Positions 19,372 to 28,679 of a stretch of DNA of 64,000 nucleotides are shown one piece after another. The position numbers were made by a program, and so were the translations under genes. The stretch is from JAVJSF01 sp040219555 (GTDB lineage Bacteria; Actinomycetota; Thermoleophilia; Miltoncostaeales; Miltoncostaeaceae), in NCBI GenBank assembly GCA_040219555.1, contig JAVJSF010000015.1, positions 62,001 to 126,000 of the forward strand. The letters run 5' to 3'. The notes beneath the pieces were generated by a model. That model was not told where the DNA came from. It did no database searches and saw only the letters and a program-made list of their open reading frames with translations. Positions within the stretch are counted from its first letter, which is position 1; every line of letters starts with the position of its first letter.

Positions 19372-20145
19372 CTACGGGGTCGTCGGGGAAGACGGGGTGC
19401 CCGCCGGCGCGGCCGCGGGTGCGGCGGAGGCGCTGACGGAGCTGCCGGACTCGGCGAGCCAGCGGTCGTACTCGTCCTGGGGCATGACCTGCACCTGGGC
19501 GCGCATGACGCCGTGGCCCACCCCGCAGAGCTCGGCACAGATGATCTGGTAGGTGCCGGTCTCGGTGGGGTTGAACGTGAGGTAGGTCGTGATGCCCGGG
19601 ACGACGTCCTGCTTGACCCGGAACTCCACGACGTAGAAGTCGTGGATGACGTCCTTCGCGCGCATCTTCAGGCGCACCTGCCGGTCCACGGGGACGCGGA
19701 GGTCGCCGGTGGTGAAGCCGGCGTCCCGGTACGTGAACGACCAGGCGAACTGCTCGGCGGTGACCTCGACCTCGATGCGGTCGTCCTCGAGCTGCTCGTT
19801 GTCGGTCAGCACGATGTACGCCCAGACCGCCACCACCGCCAGGAGGATGGTGGGGAGCACGGTCCAGATGATCTCGAGCTTGGTGTTGCCGTGGATCGGC
19901 GGGCCGTCGGACTCGTCGCCCGGCGCGGCGCGGAAGCGCCAGACCGAATAGGCGAGCACCGCGGTGACGCCGGTGAAGATGACGATGGAGCACCACACCA
20001 GGAACCACATGAGGGTGTCGGTGCGATCGGCCTGCTCAGCGGCGCCCTCGGGCAGCCAGTCGATGAGCAGGGCTACTGCGACGGTCGCGGCGCCGATGAG
20101 GGCGGCGAAGATCAGCAGTGGGATGAGGTGGGGCTGTTTCCGCAC
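19372..20145 (-). CDS. ctaC: Cytochrome c oxidase subunit II
   Basis: 257 aa. Two N-terminal membrane helices (about residues 8-29 and 46-66), a further hydrophobic segment at 94-113, then the cupredoxin domain. CuA ligands are all present: His168, Cys203, Glu205, Cys207, His211 and Met214 (CAELCGVGHGVM). Electron entry from cytochrome c. GTG 20145 lacks a Shine-Dalgarno but follows TAGGTT by six bases, suggesting a leaderless promoter for the oxidase operon. The C-terminus is Ala/Pro/Ser-rich without a fused cytochrome c domain. Confidence 0.93.
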   Translation of the reverse strand: MRKQPHLIPLLIFAALIGAATVAVALLIDWLPEGAAEQADRTDTLMWFLVWCSIVIFTGVTAVLAYSVWRFRAAPGDESDGPPIHGNTKLEIIWTVLPTILLAVVAVWAYIVLTDNEQLEDDRIEVEVTAEQFAWSFTYRDAGFTTGDLRVPVDRQVRLKMRAKDVIHDFYVVEFRVKQDVVPGITTYLTFNPTETGTYQIICAELCGVGHGVMRAQVQVMPQDEYDRWLAESGSSVSASAAPAAAPAGTPSSPTTP

Positions 20146-20151
20146 GGCGGG

Positions 20152-20157
20152 AACCTA
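20152..20157 (-). promoter_or_regulatory. Candidate -10 of the ctaCDE operon
   Basis: TAGGTT on the minus strand, six bases before the ctaC GTG; no ribosome binding site is seen. Fits the leaderless pattern seen elsewhere in the window. Confidence 0.4.
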
Positions 20158-20205
20158 CCACGCGCCCGAGCCGCTCCCGTTGCTGAACGGAACCCCTGCC
20201 GGGGG

Positions 20206-20264
20206 CCGGGTGTCCCCCGCCCCGCGACGCCCTCCGGGCCCGGGGCGGGACGTCCCCCACCCGG
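20206..20264 (-). terminator. Large GC-rich hairpin after the MFS gene
   Basis: Outer stem CCGGGTG/CACCCGG and inner stem CCCGCCCCG/CGGGGCGGG in the gap between the MFS transporter stop and ctaC. It probably separates ctaB-MFS transcription from ctaC. No U-run. Confidence 0.4.
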
Positions 20265-20268
20265 AGCG

Positions 20269-21489
20269 TCAGCGCCCCGCGGCGACCGCGCTGCGCGGGG
20301 CCACGCGCAGCGCGGCGACGGTGCACAGGAGCATCAGCCCACCGCCCACCAGCAGGGGCGCGGCGAGGTCGACGTGCTGGTAGAGCGCCCCGGCCGCCAG
20401 CGGCGCCGCGATGCGAGCGGCCGAGCCCACCGAGGCGGTCAGGCCCAGCAGCGTGCCCTGCTCGCCGGCGCCAGAGGCCAGCGAGATCAGCGCCGTCGTG
20501 GTGGCGAACACGAGGCCCGAGCCGAGGGCGAGGAGGCCGAGTGACACCAGCAGCAGCCAGAGGCTGTGGGCCGCCGCCATCCCCAGCAGGCCGGCCCCGG
20601 TGACGCCCAGCCCGGTCACCATCGTGCGCGCCTCTCCGGCCCGGGCCACCATCCGCCGCACCAGGTACCCCTGCGAGAGCACAGCGAGGACGCCGATGTA
20701 GGCGAACAGGAGGGCCACCTGGGCCGTGGAGTAGCCGAAGCGGTGCGCCCCGTAGAGGGCGAAGGTGGTCTCCATGCCGATGAAGGCCACGTTGGCCACG
20801 AACGTGAGCCAGACCAGCGGCGCCAGGGCGCGGCCGGCCAGCGCCCGGCGCACGACGGCCAGGCCCGGGCGGACGGCGGGGGCCGAGCCCGGCGTGATCG
20901 ACTCGGGCAGGCGGCGCAGGGCGATCAGCAGGTTGGCGGCGGCGAGCGCGGCCGCGGCGAAGAACGGCGCCCGCGGGTCGATGGTCGCGAAGATGGCGCC
21001 GATGGCCGGGCCCAGCAGGAAGCCCAGCCCGAAGGCCGCGCCGATCATCCCCATGCCGTGGGCCCGCTGAGCCGGAGTGGTGGTGTCGGCCACGTAGGCC
21101 TGGGCGGTGGCGTACGAGGCGCCGGCGACGCCCTGCAGCACGCGCGCGAGGAAGATCACCAGCAGGGCCTGGGCGAAGCCGATCAGCAGGAAGGCCACCA
21201 CCGTCCCCACGAGTGAGGCGAGGATGACCGGACGCCGGCCATGGCGGTCCGACAGGCGGCCGAGGACCGGGGCCGACACCAGCTGGGCCACCGCATAGGA
21301 GGCGGTGATGATGCCGATCTGGACCGGGCTGGCCCCGAACTCCTCCGCCCACAGCGGCAGGATGGGCAGCACGATGCCGAAGCCGATCAGGTCGATCAGG
21401 ACCGTCGTGAAGACGATCCCGAGCGGGGTCAGCAGGAACGGCGGGCCCTCGCGGCCGGCGCGCCGGCGGCCCTCGCGCGCGCCGCTCAC
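20269..21489 (-). CDS. MFS transporter (DHA1, tetracycline-exporter-like)
   Basis: 406 aa, 12 membrane helices. The loop 2-3 motif GRLSDRHGRRPV and the DIDLIGFGIVLP-like N-terminus (LIDLIGFGIVLPILPLW) are typical of TetA-like drug:H+ antiporters. GTG start overlapping the ctaB stop (GTGA), so co-translated with heme O synthase. Whether it exports a drug or a porphyrin-like compound cannot be told. Confidence 0.85.
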   Translation of the reverse strand: MSGAREGRRRAGREGPPFLLTPLGIVFTTVLIDLIGFGIVLPILPLWAEEFGASPVQIGIITASYAVAQLVSAPVLGRLSDRHGRRPVILASLVGTVVAFLLIGFAQALLVIFLARVLQGVAGASYATAQAYVADTTTPAQRAHGMGMIGAAFGLGFLLGPAIGAIFATIDPRAPFFAAAALAAANLLIALRRLPESITPGSAPAVRPGLAVVRRALAGRALAPLVWLTFVANVAFIGMETTFALYGAHRFGYSTAQVALLFAYIGVLAVLSQGYLVRRMVARAGEARTMVTGLGVTGAGLLGMAAAHSLWLLLVSLGLLALGSGLVFATTTALISLASGAGEQGTLLGLTASVGSAARIAAPLAAGALYQHVDLAAPLLVGGGLMLLCTVAALRVAPRSAVAAGR

Positions 21490-22385
21490 CAGCCCGCGTC
21501 GATCGCCAGGGCCACGAACAGCAGCGCCAGGTAGAGCAGCGAGTAGTGGAAGGTGGCTCGCGCGTGGCGCAGGCCCTCACCCCGCCACAGCAGGAACGCC
21601 AGCGTGCAGAAGACCCCGCCGAGGGCCAGCGCGCTCCACAGGTAGAAGGCGCCCGCGGCGCCCGATGCCACCGGGAGCAGCGAGACCGCCGTCATCACCA
21701 GCGACCACAGGAACACCTGGCGCTTGGTCTCCTGGTCGCCGCGGACCACGGGAAGCATCGGGACGCCCGCCGCGGCGTAGTCGCTCTTCAGGATCAGGGA
21801 GAGTGCCCAGAAGTGGGGCGGGGTCCAGTAGAAGACGATGGCGAACAGGATCCAGGCCTGCAGTCCCAGGTCGCCGGTGACCGCCGCCCAGCCCACCAGC
21901 GGGGGCACCGCGCCGGCGGACCCGCCGATGACGATGTTGTGGAAGGTCGTCCGCTTCAGCCACATGGTGTAGAGGCCCACGTAGAGGCCCAGCCCGGCCA
22001 GCGCGAGGACGGCCGCCAGCCAGTTGGCCGCCAGCACCAGCACCACGGCGCTCAGGACTCCGAGCACGATCCCGAACACCAGGGCGTTGGCGGGCGCGAC
22101 GCGACCGGCCACCACGGGACGCTCGTCGGTACGGGCCATGTGGCCGTCGATGTCGCGGTCGATGTAGTGGTTGATCGCTCCCGCCCCGCCGGCGGCCAGG
22201 TATCCGCCCACCAGCGTCCAGAGCAGCAGCCAGCCCCCGGGCGCGCCGCCCTCGGCGATGAACATCGCGGCGCCGGTGGTGACCAGCAGCAGCGAGATCA
22301 CCCGCGGCTTGGTCAGCCGCACGTAGTCACCCACGAGCCCCATGGGGCCGCCGGCGCGGGCGGGCGGGGCCGCCTCGGTGCTCAC
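21486..22385 (-). CDS. ctaB: Protoheme IX farnesyltransferase (heme O synthase)
   Basis: Adds farnesyl to heme b to give heme O, needed by the oxidase encoded downstream. 299 aa, about eight helices. UbiA-superfamily motifs NHYIDRDIDGHMARTDERPV and YTMWLKRTTFHNIVIGG with YWTPPHFWALSL identify CtaB. GTG 22385 overlaps the small upstream gene; ATG 14 codons later is an alternative. CtaA (heme A synthase) is not in the window. Confidence 0.93.
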   Translation of the reverse strand: MSTEAAPPARAGGPMGLVGDYVRLTKPRVISLLLVTTGAAMFIAEGGAPGGWLLLWTLVGGYLAAGGAGAINHYIDRDIDGHMARTDERPVVAGRVAPANALVFGIVLGVLSAVVLVLAANWLAAVLALAGLGLYVGLYTMWLKRTTFHNIVIGGSAGAVPPLVGWAAVTGDLGLQAWILFAIVFYWTPPHFWALSLILKSDYAAAGVPMLPVVRGDQETKRQVFLWSLVMTAVSLLPVASGAAGAFYLWSALALGGVFCTLAFLLWRGEGLRHARATFHYSLLYLALLFVALAIDAGW

Positions 22386-22573
22386 TCGGCCACCGCCAGG
22401 ACGACCAGCGCGACCAGCAACCCCACCGGGATGGCGGTCCACAGGACGTGGAGCCCGCGAGCCACCGGCCGCGCCGCGCGGTCGTCGGCGGCCACGGCGT
22501 CGCGCAGGATAAGGAGCACCGCCGGCAGGGCGAGGGCGATGGCCAGCACGATCGCGAGGTCCCGCAGTGTCAT
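22382..22573 (-). CDS. Small two-helix membrane protein upstream of ctaB
   Basis: 63 aa, with hydrophobic segments at about 5-24 and 42-62 and a short charged loop. The second helix, LHVLWTAIPVGLLVAL, resembles the WTxIP membrane helix of oxidase subunit II (compare IIWTVLPTILLAV in ctaC). The GTGA overlap with ctaB suggests a role in oxidase or heme O assembly. No named family recognised. Confidence 0.6.
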   Translation of the reverse strand: MTLRDLAIVLAIALALPAVLLILRDAVAADDRAARPVARGLHVLWTAIPVGLLVALVVLAVAE

Positions 22574-22740
22574 GTCGAAGGGTCCTGGGTGCGCGACGGC
22601 GGTTCGGGGGCGGCGCGCGTCGGCGGGCGCGTCCGCGGGCGGGCGCGAGGGGCGCCTCCGCCGCCAGCGAGCATAGCCAAGGGCGACCCGGCCGGAGTCG
22701 TGACGGTCGTCCCGCCCGCCGACCTCGCGCCCGGCGGACG

Positions 22741-22770
22741 TTGACAGGGTGTGCGCGGGTACGCCACGGT
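22741..22770 (+). promoter_or_regulatory. Candidate promoter of the FAD oxidoreductase-glcDEF operon
   Basis: A perfect TTGACA at 22741, then 18 bases to CACGGT (22765-22770), which ends six bases before ATG 22777. The -10 is weak. No Shine-Dalgarno is evident. Confidence 0.35.
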
Positions 22771-22776
22771 TCGCCG

Positions 22777-24033
22777 ATGCCGGTGATCCGCGATGCGATC
22801 GTCCTCGGCGCCGGCCCTGCGGGTCTCGGCGCGGCGCTGGCGATGGCGCGGTCCGGTGCGCGCGTGAGCCTGCTGGAGGCGGCGCCGGCCGTGGGCGGGC
22901 TGTGCGCCACCCGTCGGCGCGACGGCGTGGCGTACGACATCGGCGGGCACATCCCCTTCGTGCGCGACGATGCCCGCCTTCGGTGGCTGCGCGAGATGGT
23001 GGGCGACGACCTGCACTGGGTGCCGCGTCCGGTCGTCTCCGTGCGACGGGGGCGCGTGCGACCGGGGCGCTACCTGGACCAGCCCCCCACCGGCGCGCCG
23101 CGGGCGGGCGCCGTCGACGACGGCTCGGCGCGAACCGAGTTGGAGCGGGTGGCCGGCAGAGCGACCGTCGAGGCCGAGATGCGGGCGTACCTCGAGAAGA
23201 TCGACGGGGTGCCCCTGGAGGACATCCCGGCGGACCGCGTGCGCAAGTTGCGCGACGGCCAGGCCGCCCCGGAGGGCTTCTGGTTCCCGGCCCGCGGCAT
23301 CGGCCAGCTGATGGACGCGATGGCGGACGCGGCGACCGCCGCCGGGGCCGAGATACTCACCGGCACGGCCGTCTCGGCGCTCGACACGGCCGGCGGACGG
23401 GTGCGCGGGGTGCGCGCCGACGGGCCCGGCGGGGCGCTGGAGTTGCGCGCGCCGGCCGCGGTGGTGGCGATGCCGGCCGGCCTTGCGGCACGGCTGCTGG
23501 CGCCCGCGCCGCCACCCGGGGCGCTCCCGGCCGTGCGGATGCGGGCCGTGGCGATCGCATACCTCGAGGTGGTGCCGGCCCAGCCGCTCCCCCACGCCTG
23601 GATCCAGGTGGACGACCCGTCCGTCCCCTTCGCGCGCTGCGCCCTGCCCGGCAACTGGAGCGCCGCCTTGGTGCCCGGCGACCGCACCGTGTTCGGCTGC
23701 GAGTGCTACTGCGCGGCCGACCCGGGCGACCCGGTCTGGGGCCTGGACGACGACGCCCTGGCCGCGTCGTGCCACGACGCGCTGCTGCGCCTGGGGTGGG
23801 CGGAGCCCGGCGCCGCGTGGCGTCCCGTGGAGGTGCTGCGCCTGCCGCGCGCCTACCCCCTGCCGCACCGCGATCAGATGGCGGCGGTGTCGGCGCCGGC
23901 GCAGGTGCTCGCCGACATCGCGGGGCTCCATCAGGCTCCCGGGGCCGCGGTCATCGAGGCCATCGAGGGCGGTGAGCGTGCCGCCCTGGCCGCCCTCGCG
24001 GGCGCGCCCGCCGGCACCGCGGTGGCCGGGTGA
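22777..24033 (+). CDS. FAD-dependent oxidoreductase (amine-oxidase/protoporphyrinogen-oxidase-like fold)
   Basis: 418 aa. The dinucleotide-binding motif VLGAGPAGLGAALAMARSGA, then EAAPAVGGLCATRR and YDIGGHIPF, mark a GR2-type flavoprotein related to UDP-galactopyranose mutase and protoporphyrinogen oxidases. The C-terminal end is an FAD-closing segment with GAAVIEAIEGGERAA. No further specificity can be read. It lies divergent from the heme cluster and overlaps glcD by four bases, so it may feed the same redox pathway. Confidence 0.75.
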   Translation: MPVIRDAIVLGAGPAGLGAALAMARSGARVSLLEAAPAVGGLCATRRRDGVAYDIGGHIPFVRDDARLRWLREMVGDDLHWVPRPVVSVRRGRVRPGRYLDQPPTGAPRAGAVDDGSARTELERVAGRATVEAEMRAYLEKIDGVPLEDIPADRVRKLRDGQAAPEGFWFPARGIGQLMDAMADAATAAGAEILTGTAVSALDTAGGRVRGVRADGPGGALELRAPAAVVAMPAGLAARLLAPAPPPGALPAVRMRAVAIAYLEVVPAQPLPHAWIQVDDPSVPFARCALPGNWSAALVPGDRTVFGCECYCAADPGDPVWGLDDDALAASCHDALLRLGWAEPGAAWRPVEVLRLPRAYPLPHRDQMAAVSAPAQVLADIAGLHQAPGAAVIEAIEGGERAALAALAGAPAGTAVAG

Positions 24034-25478
24034 GCACCGCCGGCCTCGCCGTCCACGCGCGCGGGCGGTTCGCCGCACTGCTGGACGACGAGCGCGTCCT
24101 GCACGACCCGCTGGAGCGCCGGATCTACGCGCGCGACGGGTCCATCGCGCACGGGGACTGCGGACTGGTGGTCCTGCCCGACACCACCGAGGAGGTGGTC
24201 GCGTGCGTGCGGCTGGCGGCCGAACTGGGGCTTGCGGTGGTGCCGAGGGGGTCCGGGACCGGGCTCACCGGCGGGGCCGTGCCGCTCGAGGGGGCCGTCG
24301 TGATCGCGCTGAGCCGCATGGACCGCATCATCGAGGTGGACGCGGAGGTGCCCTGTGCGCGGGTGCAGCCGGGGGTGCTGAACCTGGACCTCACCCTGGC
24401 CGTGCGCCACCTCGGACTCCACTACGCCCCGGACCCCTCGAGCCAGCAGGCGTGCTCCATCGGGGGCAACGTGGCCACCAACGCCGGCGGTCCGCACTGC
24501 CTGGCCTCTGGGGTCACCTCCCAGCACGTGCTGGAGGCCGAGATCGTCCTCCACGACGGCGAGGTCCTGCGCGTGGGCGGCCTGGCTCCCGACGCCCCCG
24601 GCTACGACCTGCGCGGGCTGGTGGTGGGTGGCGAGGGCACCCTCGGCGTGGTCACGGAGGTGACCGTCCGCCTGATGCGCGACCCGCCCGCGGTGCGCAC
24701 GATGCTGCTCGACTTCGCCTCGCTCGGCGAGGCCGGCGGCGTCGTGCGCGACATCGTGGGCGCCGGGGTCATCCCGGCCGCGATGGAGATGATGGACCGG
24801 ACCATGACCGGGGCTGTGGAGCAGTTCACGGGCGCCGGCCTGCCGCTGGACGCCGCCGCGGTGCTGCTGGTGGAGGTCGACGGCACCGAGGCGGCGGTGG
24901 CCGACCAGGCCGGCATCGTCGAGCGGGTGGGCCGGGCCGGCGGCGCCCGCGCGGTGCGCGTGGCGGCCGACGAGGCCGAGCGCGCGCTCCTGTGGAAGGC
25001 GCGCAAGAGCGCGTTCGGCGCGGTGGCCCGGGTTGCGCCGAACTACTACCTCCACGACTGCGTGGTGCCCCGCACCCGGCTGGTGGAGATCCTGGAGCGC
25101 GTCGAGGCCATCGCCGCCGCGCACGACCTGATCATCATGAACGTCTTCCACGCCGGCGACGGCAACCTGCACCCGCTGATCGCCTTCGACCGGCGCGACC
25201 CGGAGCAGGTGGAGCGGGTGCGCGCCGCCGGCGAGGAGATCATCCACGCGTGCATCGCGGTCGGCGGGGTGCTCTCGGGCGAGCACGGCATCGGCCTGGA
25301 GAAGCGCGACTACATGCCGCTCAGCTTCAGCGCCGTCGACCTGGACGCCCAGGCCTGCGCGCGGGCGGCCTTCGACCCCTCCGGACGCCTGAACCCGGCG
25401 AAGGTGCTGCCCGCGGGCAGCCGCTGCGGCGAGGTGGTGCTCGATGCGGGAGCGCTGCCCGAGGGGACCTGGCTGTGA
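24030..25478 (+). CDS. glcD: Glycolate oxidase FAD subunit
   Basis: FAD-linked 2-hydroxy-acid dehydrogenase, 482 aa. PCMH-type FAD domain: RGSGTGLTGGAVPL, then SIGGNVATNAGG and GYDLRGLVVGGEGTLGVVTE. The C-terminal cap has NVFHAGDGNLHPL and GGVLSGEHGIG, the family's metal/substrate motifs. With GlcE and GlcF downstream it oxidises glycolate to glyoxylate at the membrane; D-lactate is a possible alternative substrate. GTG start overlapping the upstream stop. Confidence 0.92.
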   Translation: MSTAGLAVHARGRFAALLDDERVLHDPLERRIYARDGSIAHGDCGLVVLPDTTEEVVACVRLAAELGLAVVPRGSGTGLTGGAVPLEGAVVIALSRMDRIIEVDAEVPCARVQPGVLNLDLTLAVRHLGLHYAPDPSSQQACSIGGNVATNAGGPHCLASGVTSQHVLEAEIVLHDGEVLRVGGLAPDAPGYDLRGLVVGGEGTLGVVTEVTVRLMRDPPAVRTMLLDFASLGEAGGVVRDIVGAGVIPAAMEMMDRTMTGAVEQFTGAGLPLDAAAVLLVEVDGTEAAVADQAGIVERVGRAGGARAVRVAADEAERALLWKARKSAFGAVARVAPNYYLHDCVVPRTRLVEILERVEAIAAAHDLIIMNVFHAGDGNLHPLIAFDRRDPEQVERVRAAGEEIIHACIAVGGVLSGEHGIGLEKRDYMPLSFSAVDLDAQACARAAFDPSGRLNPAKVLPAGSRCGEVVLDAGALPEGTWL

Positions 25479-26566
25479 GCGCCCGGGGCGTCCACCGGCC
25501 TGCGACGCGCGAGGAACTGGCGGACCTGCTGGCCCGCGCCTCCTCGGACGGGGACGGCCTGCTGGTGGTCGGCGGCGGTACCCACACCCCCCCGGCGCCG
25601 GCGGGCGCTCCCGGGCTCCGCGTGGCGCGCCTGGAGACCGGCGCACTGGCGCGCCTGGTCGACCACACCCCCGCCGATCTGACCGTCACCGTGGAGGGCG
25701 GGATGCCGGCGGGCGACCTGGAGGCGCTGCTGGCCGAGCACGGCCAGTGCTGGCCTCAGGCCGACATCCGGCCGGGCGCCACCGTCGGCGGCGTGCTGGC
25801 CGCGGGGGCCAGCGGCCGGTCGCGGCTGCGCGAGGGCCCGGTGCGCGACTCGCTGCTCGAGGTGGTGGTGGCCACCGGCGACGGGCGCCTGGTGACCGGC
25901 GGCGGACGGACCGTCAAGAACGTCAGCGGCTTCGACATCCCGCGCATGATGGTGGGCTCCTACGGGACGCTGGGGGTCATCGTCCAGGCCACCCTGAAGC
26001 TGTGGCCGCGGCCGGCGGCGCGCGGCTGGTTCCACCTGCCCGGCCCGCCCGCCGAGTTGATGGACCGCGCGCGCGACCTGGTGGCCCACCCGTCGCGGCC
26101 CGCGTCGGTGCTGATGTCGCCGGCAGGTCTCCACGTGGAGTTGGCCGGTTCCGCCGCGGACGTGCGTGCGCCGGCCGACGCGATCCCCGTGGAGACCGGG
26201 CCCGCCGAGCCCGCGGGGCCGGCGCTGATCGCCGTCGGCGTCCCGCCACCGCGACTGGGGCGCCTGATCGACGGCCTCGATGCCGAAGGGTGGCCCTTCG
26301 TGGCACAGATGGGCGTGGGGACGTGCCACGTGGCGGCCGACGGCGCGGGTCGCGTCCGGGCCGTGCGCGCCGCCGCCGAGAACCTCGGTGGCCACGCGGT
26401 CCTGGTGCGCGATGATCTGGGCGCGGGCCTCGACCCCTGGGGCGCCCCGCCGGCCGGGCTGGTGCAGATGCGCCGCCTGCGCCGCTCGTTCGATCCCGCC
26501 GGCATCCTCAACGCCGGCCGCACGCCGGTGGACACCCCGCGGCCCACGGAGGCGGGTACACGATGA
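25475..26566 (+). CDS. glcE: Glycolate oxidase FAD-binding subunit
   Basis: 363 aa, a reduced relative of GlcD. FAD-binding stretch LLVVGGGTHTPP, DIRPGATVGGVLAAGASG and the NVSGFDIPRMMVGSYGTLG region; the C-terminus reads FDPAGILNAGR, typical of GlcE. It starts on GTG overlapping glcD (GTGA). Confidence 0.9.
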   Translation: MSARGVHRPATREELADLLARASSDGDGLLVVGGGTHTPPAPAGAPGLRVARLETGALARLVDHTPADLTVTVEGGMPAGDLEALLAEHGQCWPQADIRPGATVGGVLAAGASGRSRLREGPVRDSLLEVVVATGDGRLVTGGGRTVKNVSGFDIPRMMVGSYGTLGVIVQATLKLWPRPAARGWFHLPGPPAELMDRARDLVAHPSRPASVLMSPAGLHVELAGSAADVRAPADAIPVETGPAEPAGPALIAVGVPPPRLGRLIDGLDAEGWPFVAQMGVGTCHVAADGAGRVRAVRAAAENLGGHAVLVRDDLGAGLDPWGAPPAGLVQMRRLRRSFDPAGILNAGRTPVDTPRPTEAGTR

Positions 26567-27819
26567 GCGGGAACTGGAACCCGGCCCACCCGGCGCCTGC
26601 CGCCGACGACATCGTCAAGTGCGTCAGTTGCGGCCTCTGCCTGCCGCACTGTCCCACCTTCCGGCTGACCGGCCGCGAGACGGCGTCCCCGCGCGGGCGC
26701 ATCGCGGCGATGCGCGCGGTGGACGAGGGCGAGGCACGGGTGGACGCCGCGTTCACCACGATGATGGACGAGTGCCTTGCCTGCCGGGCCTGCGAGGCGG
26801 CCTGCCCCAGCGGCGTCCCCTTCGGCCGGATGATCGAGGCGGCCCGCGCCCAGGTGGAGCCCACCCGCCCCCTGCCGGCGCGCCTGATCAAGCGCATCGG
26901 GCTGTCGTGGGTGCTGCCGCGGCGCCGGCTGACGATGGCCGCAGCCTGGGGCATCGCGCTGACACGGGCGCTGCGCCTGGACCGCCTGCTGCCGGAGGCC
27001 CAGCGCGCATCGATGCCCCCGGCGAGCCTGCGCGAGTTGCTGCGCCCCATCCCGGCCGAGCGCGGCGAGGGGCCGCTCGCGGCGGTCCTGACCGGCTGCG
27101 TGATGGACGGCGCCTTCAGGCCGGTCCAGCGCGCCACCATGGAACTGGTGGCGCAGGCCGGTATGCGCGCGGTGCGCCCCCGGCCGGGTGGCTGTTGCGG
27201 GGCGCTCGCCATGCACTACGGGCAGCCGGACACGGCCCGGCGGCTGGCCAAGGAGCGCATCGCCGACTGGGAGGGGGCCGAGCGCGTGGTGGTGAACGCA
27301 TCGGGATGCAGCGCACACGTGCGCGCCTACGGCGAACTGCTGGCCGACGATCCCGCGTGGGCCGCGCGGGCCGCGCGCGTCGCGGCGCGCTGCGTCGATG
27401 CCATCGAGCTCGAGACGCGGGCGCCGGCCGGCCCGCCCGTGGGCCCGGTGACGGTCCACGACGCCTGCCACCACCTCCACGCGCAGGGCATCGACCCGCG
27501 CGCGCAACTGCGCGCGGCGGGCGGCGAGTGCCGCGAGGTGGCCGACGCCGGGCGCTGCTGCGGCGCCGCCGGCCTCTACAGCGTCCTGCAGCCGGAGCTG
27601 GCGGCGCGGCTGCGCGCGCAGAAGGCCGAGGCGATCGCGGCCGCCGGCGCACCCGTGGTGGCGGTGGCCAACCCGGGCTGCGCCATCCAGATCGCGGCCG
27701 GCCTGGCCGAGATCGGCTCGCAGGTGCGGGTGGCGCACCCGGCGGAACTCGTGGCCGGTCCGCCCGACCGGCGACGCGGCCGGCAACGGCGCCGGCCCGG
27801 GGGCCCGCCGACGGTCTGA
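26563..27819 (+). CDS. glcF: Glycolate oxidase iron-sulfur subunit
   Basis: 418 aa. Two 4Fe-4S motifs near residues 20-75 (CVSCGLCLPHCP and CLACRACEAACPSG), then two CCG-type domains (PGGCCGALAMHYG and AGRCCGAAGLYS) with HDACHHLH. It passes electrons from GlcDE to quinone. ATGA overlap with glcE. A basic tail ends the protein. Confidence 0.92.
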   Translation: MSGNWNPAHPAPAADDIVKCVSCGLCLPHCPTFRLTGRETASPRGRIAAMRAVDEGEARVDAAFTTMMDECLACRACEAACPSGVPFGRMIEAARAQVEPTRPLPARLIKRIGLSWVLPRRRLTMAAAWGIALTRALRLDRLLPEAQRASMPPASLRELLRPIPAERGEGPLAAVLTGCVMDGAFRPVQRATMELVAQAGMRAVRPRPGGCCGALAMHYGQPDTARRLAKERIADWEGAERVVVNASGCSAHVRAYGELLADDPAWAARAARVAARCVDAIELETRAPAGPPVGPVTVHDACHHLHAQGIDPRAQLRAAGGECREVADAGRCCGAAGLYSVLQPELAARLRAQKAEAIAAAGAPVVAVANPGCAIQIAAGLAEIGSQVRVAHPAELVAGPPDRRRGRQRRRPGGPPTV

Positions 27820-27832
27820 GCACGCGCGGCGG

Positions 27833-28663
27833 TCAGCCCGGGCCGGCCTCCAGGCGCGCCAGGGCGGCCTTCCACAGCGCGGCGCCCACAGCCGGGTCGC
27901 GCACCGCGGGATCCTCACGCCAGAGGCGGCCGGCGCCCAGGTGTGCCGGCGGGGGTTCCTCGCCCAGGATCACCTCCACGAACCCGCGGGCCGCCCGTGC
28001 GGGCGTGCGCACCAGGCCAGGGATGGGCACCGAGAGCACACGTCCGGCGATACCCGAGTGGCGCCACAGGCGAGTGGCCACCACCCCCGGATCGACGACC
28101 GTCGTCGCCACGGCGGGGTGGCGCCGCCCGAACTCGTGGGTGAGCACCGCTGCCGCCCGCTTGGAGGCCGCGTAGCGGGACGCCCCGGAGCGGCCCGGCC
28201 GACCGGGCGACTCCAGGTCCTCGGGCGCCAGGCGCGCGAACCTGTGCGAACGGGACCCGGTGGTGATCAGCCGTCCCCCGACGAGGGCCGGCGCCAGCAT
28301 CGTGGCCAGCAACATCGGCGCCAGCGCGTTCACCTGCATGTTCGGCTCGTTGCCGTCGACGGTCAGCACCGGCACCCCCGTGAGCACGCCGGCGTTCGAC
28401 ACCAGCGCCCGGATCCGGGGATGGCGTGCGCGCAGCGTCGCGGCCAGGTGCCGCACGTCCTCCAGGTCGGCCAGGTCGACAGCGTGCGACTCCACCCCCA
28501 GCGCCTCGGCCACGGCACGCAGGCGGGCCGGCGCGCGACCCACCGCCACCACGCGGGCGCCGCGGGCCACCAACTGCCGGCAGATGGCCCGCCCGATGCC
28601 GCCGCCGGCGCCGGTGACGACCACGGGCGGGGGCGCCGGGCCGGATGCGCCAGGCGCGCTCAC
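27833..28663 (-). CDS. Short-chain dehydrogenase (retinol-dehydrogenase-like)
   Basis: 276 aa. VVVTGAGGGIGRAICRQL, the variant SNAGV for NNAG, Ser in TTGSRSH and YAASK. The start GTG 28663 lies 17 bases after the L,D-transpeptidase stop, so it is the last gene of that operon. Substrate unknown. Confidence 0.82.
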   Translation of the reverse strand: MSAPGASGPAPPPVVVTGAGGGIGRAICRQLVARGARVVAVGRAPARLRAVAEALGVESHAVDLADLEDVRHLAATLRARHPRIRALVSNAGVLTGVPVLTVDGNEPNMQVNALAPMLLATMLAPALVGGRLITTGSRSHRFARLAPEDLESPGRPGRSGASRYAASKRAAAVLTHEFGRRHPAVATTVVDPGVVATRLWRHSGIAGRVLSVPIPGLVRTPARAARGFVEVILGEEPPPAHLGAGRLWREDPAVRDPAVGAALWKAALARLEAGPG

Positions 28664-28679
28664 CCCGCCCCCCGCCCGG

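Noticed and set aside
25960..27918. 652-codon minus-strand frame opposite glcEF
   Set aside because: Shadow of the iron-sulfur subunit gene; no motifs.
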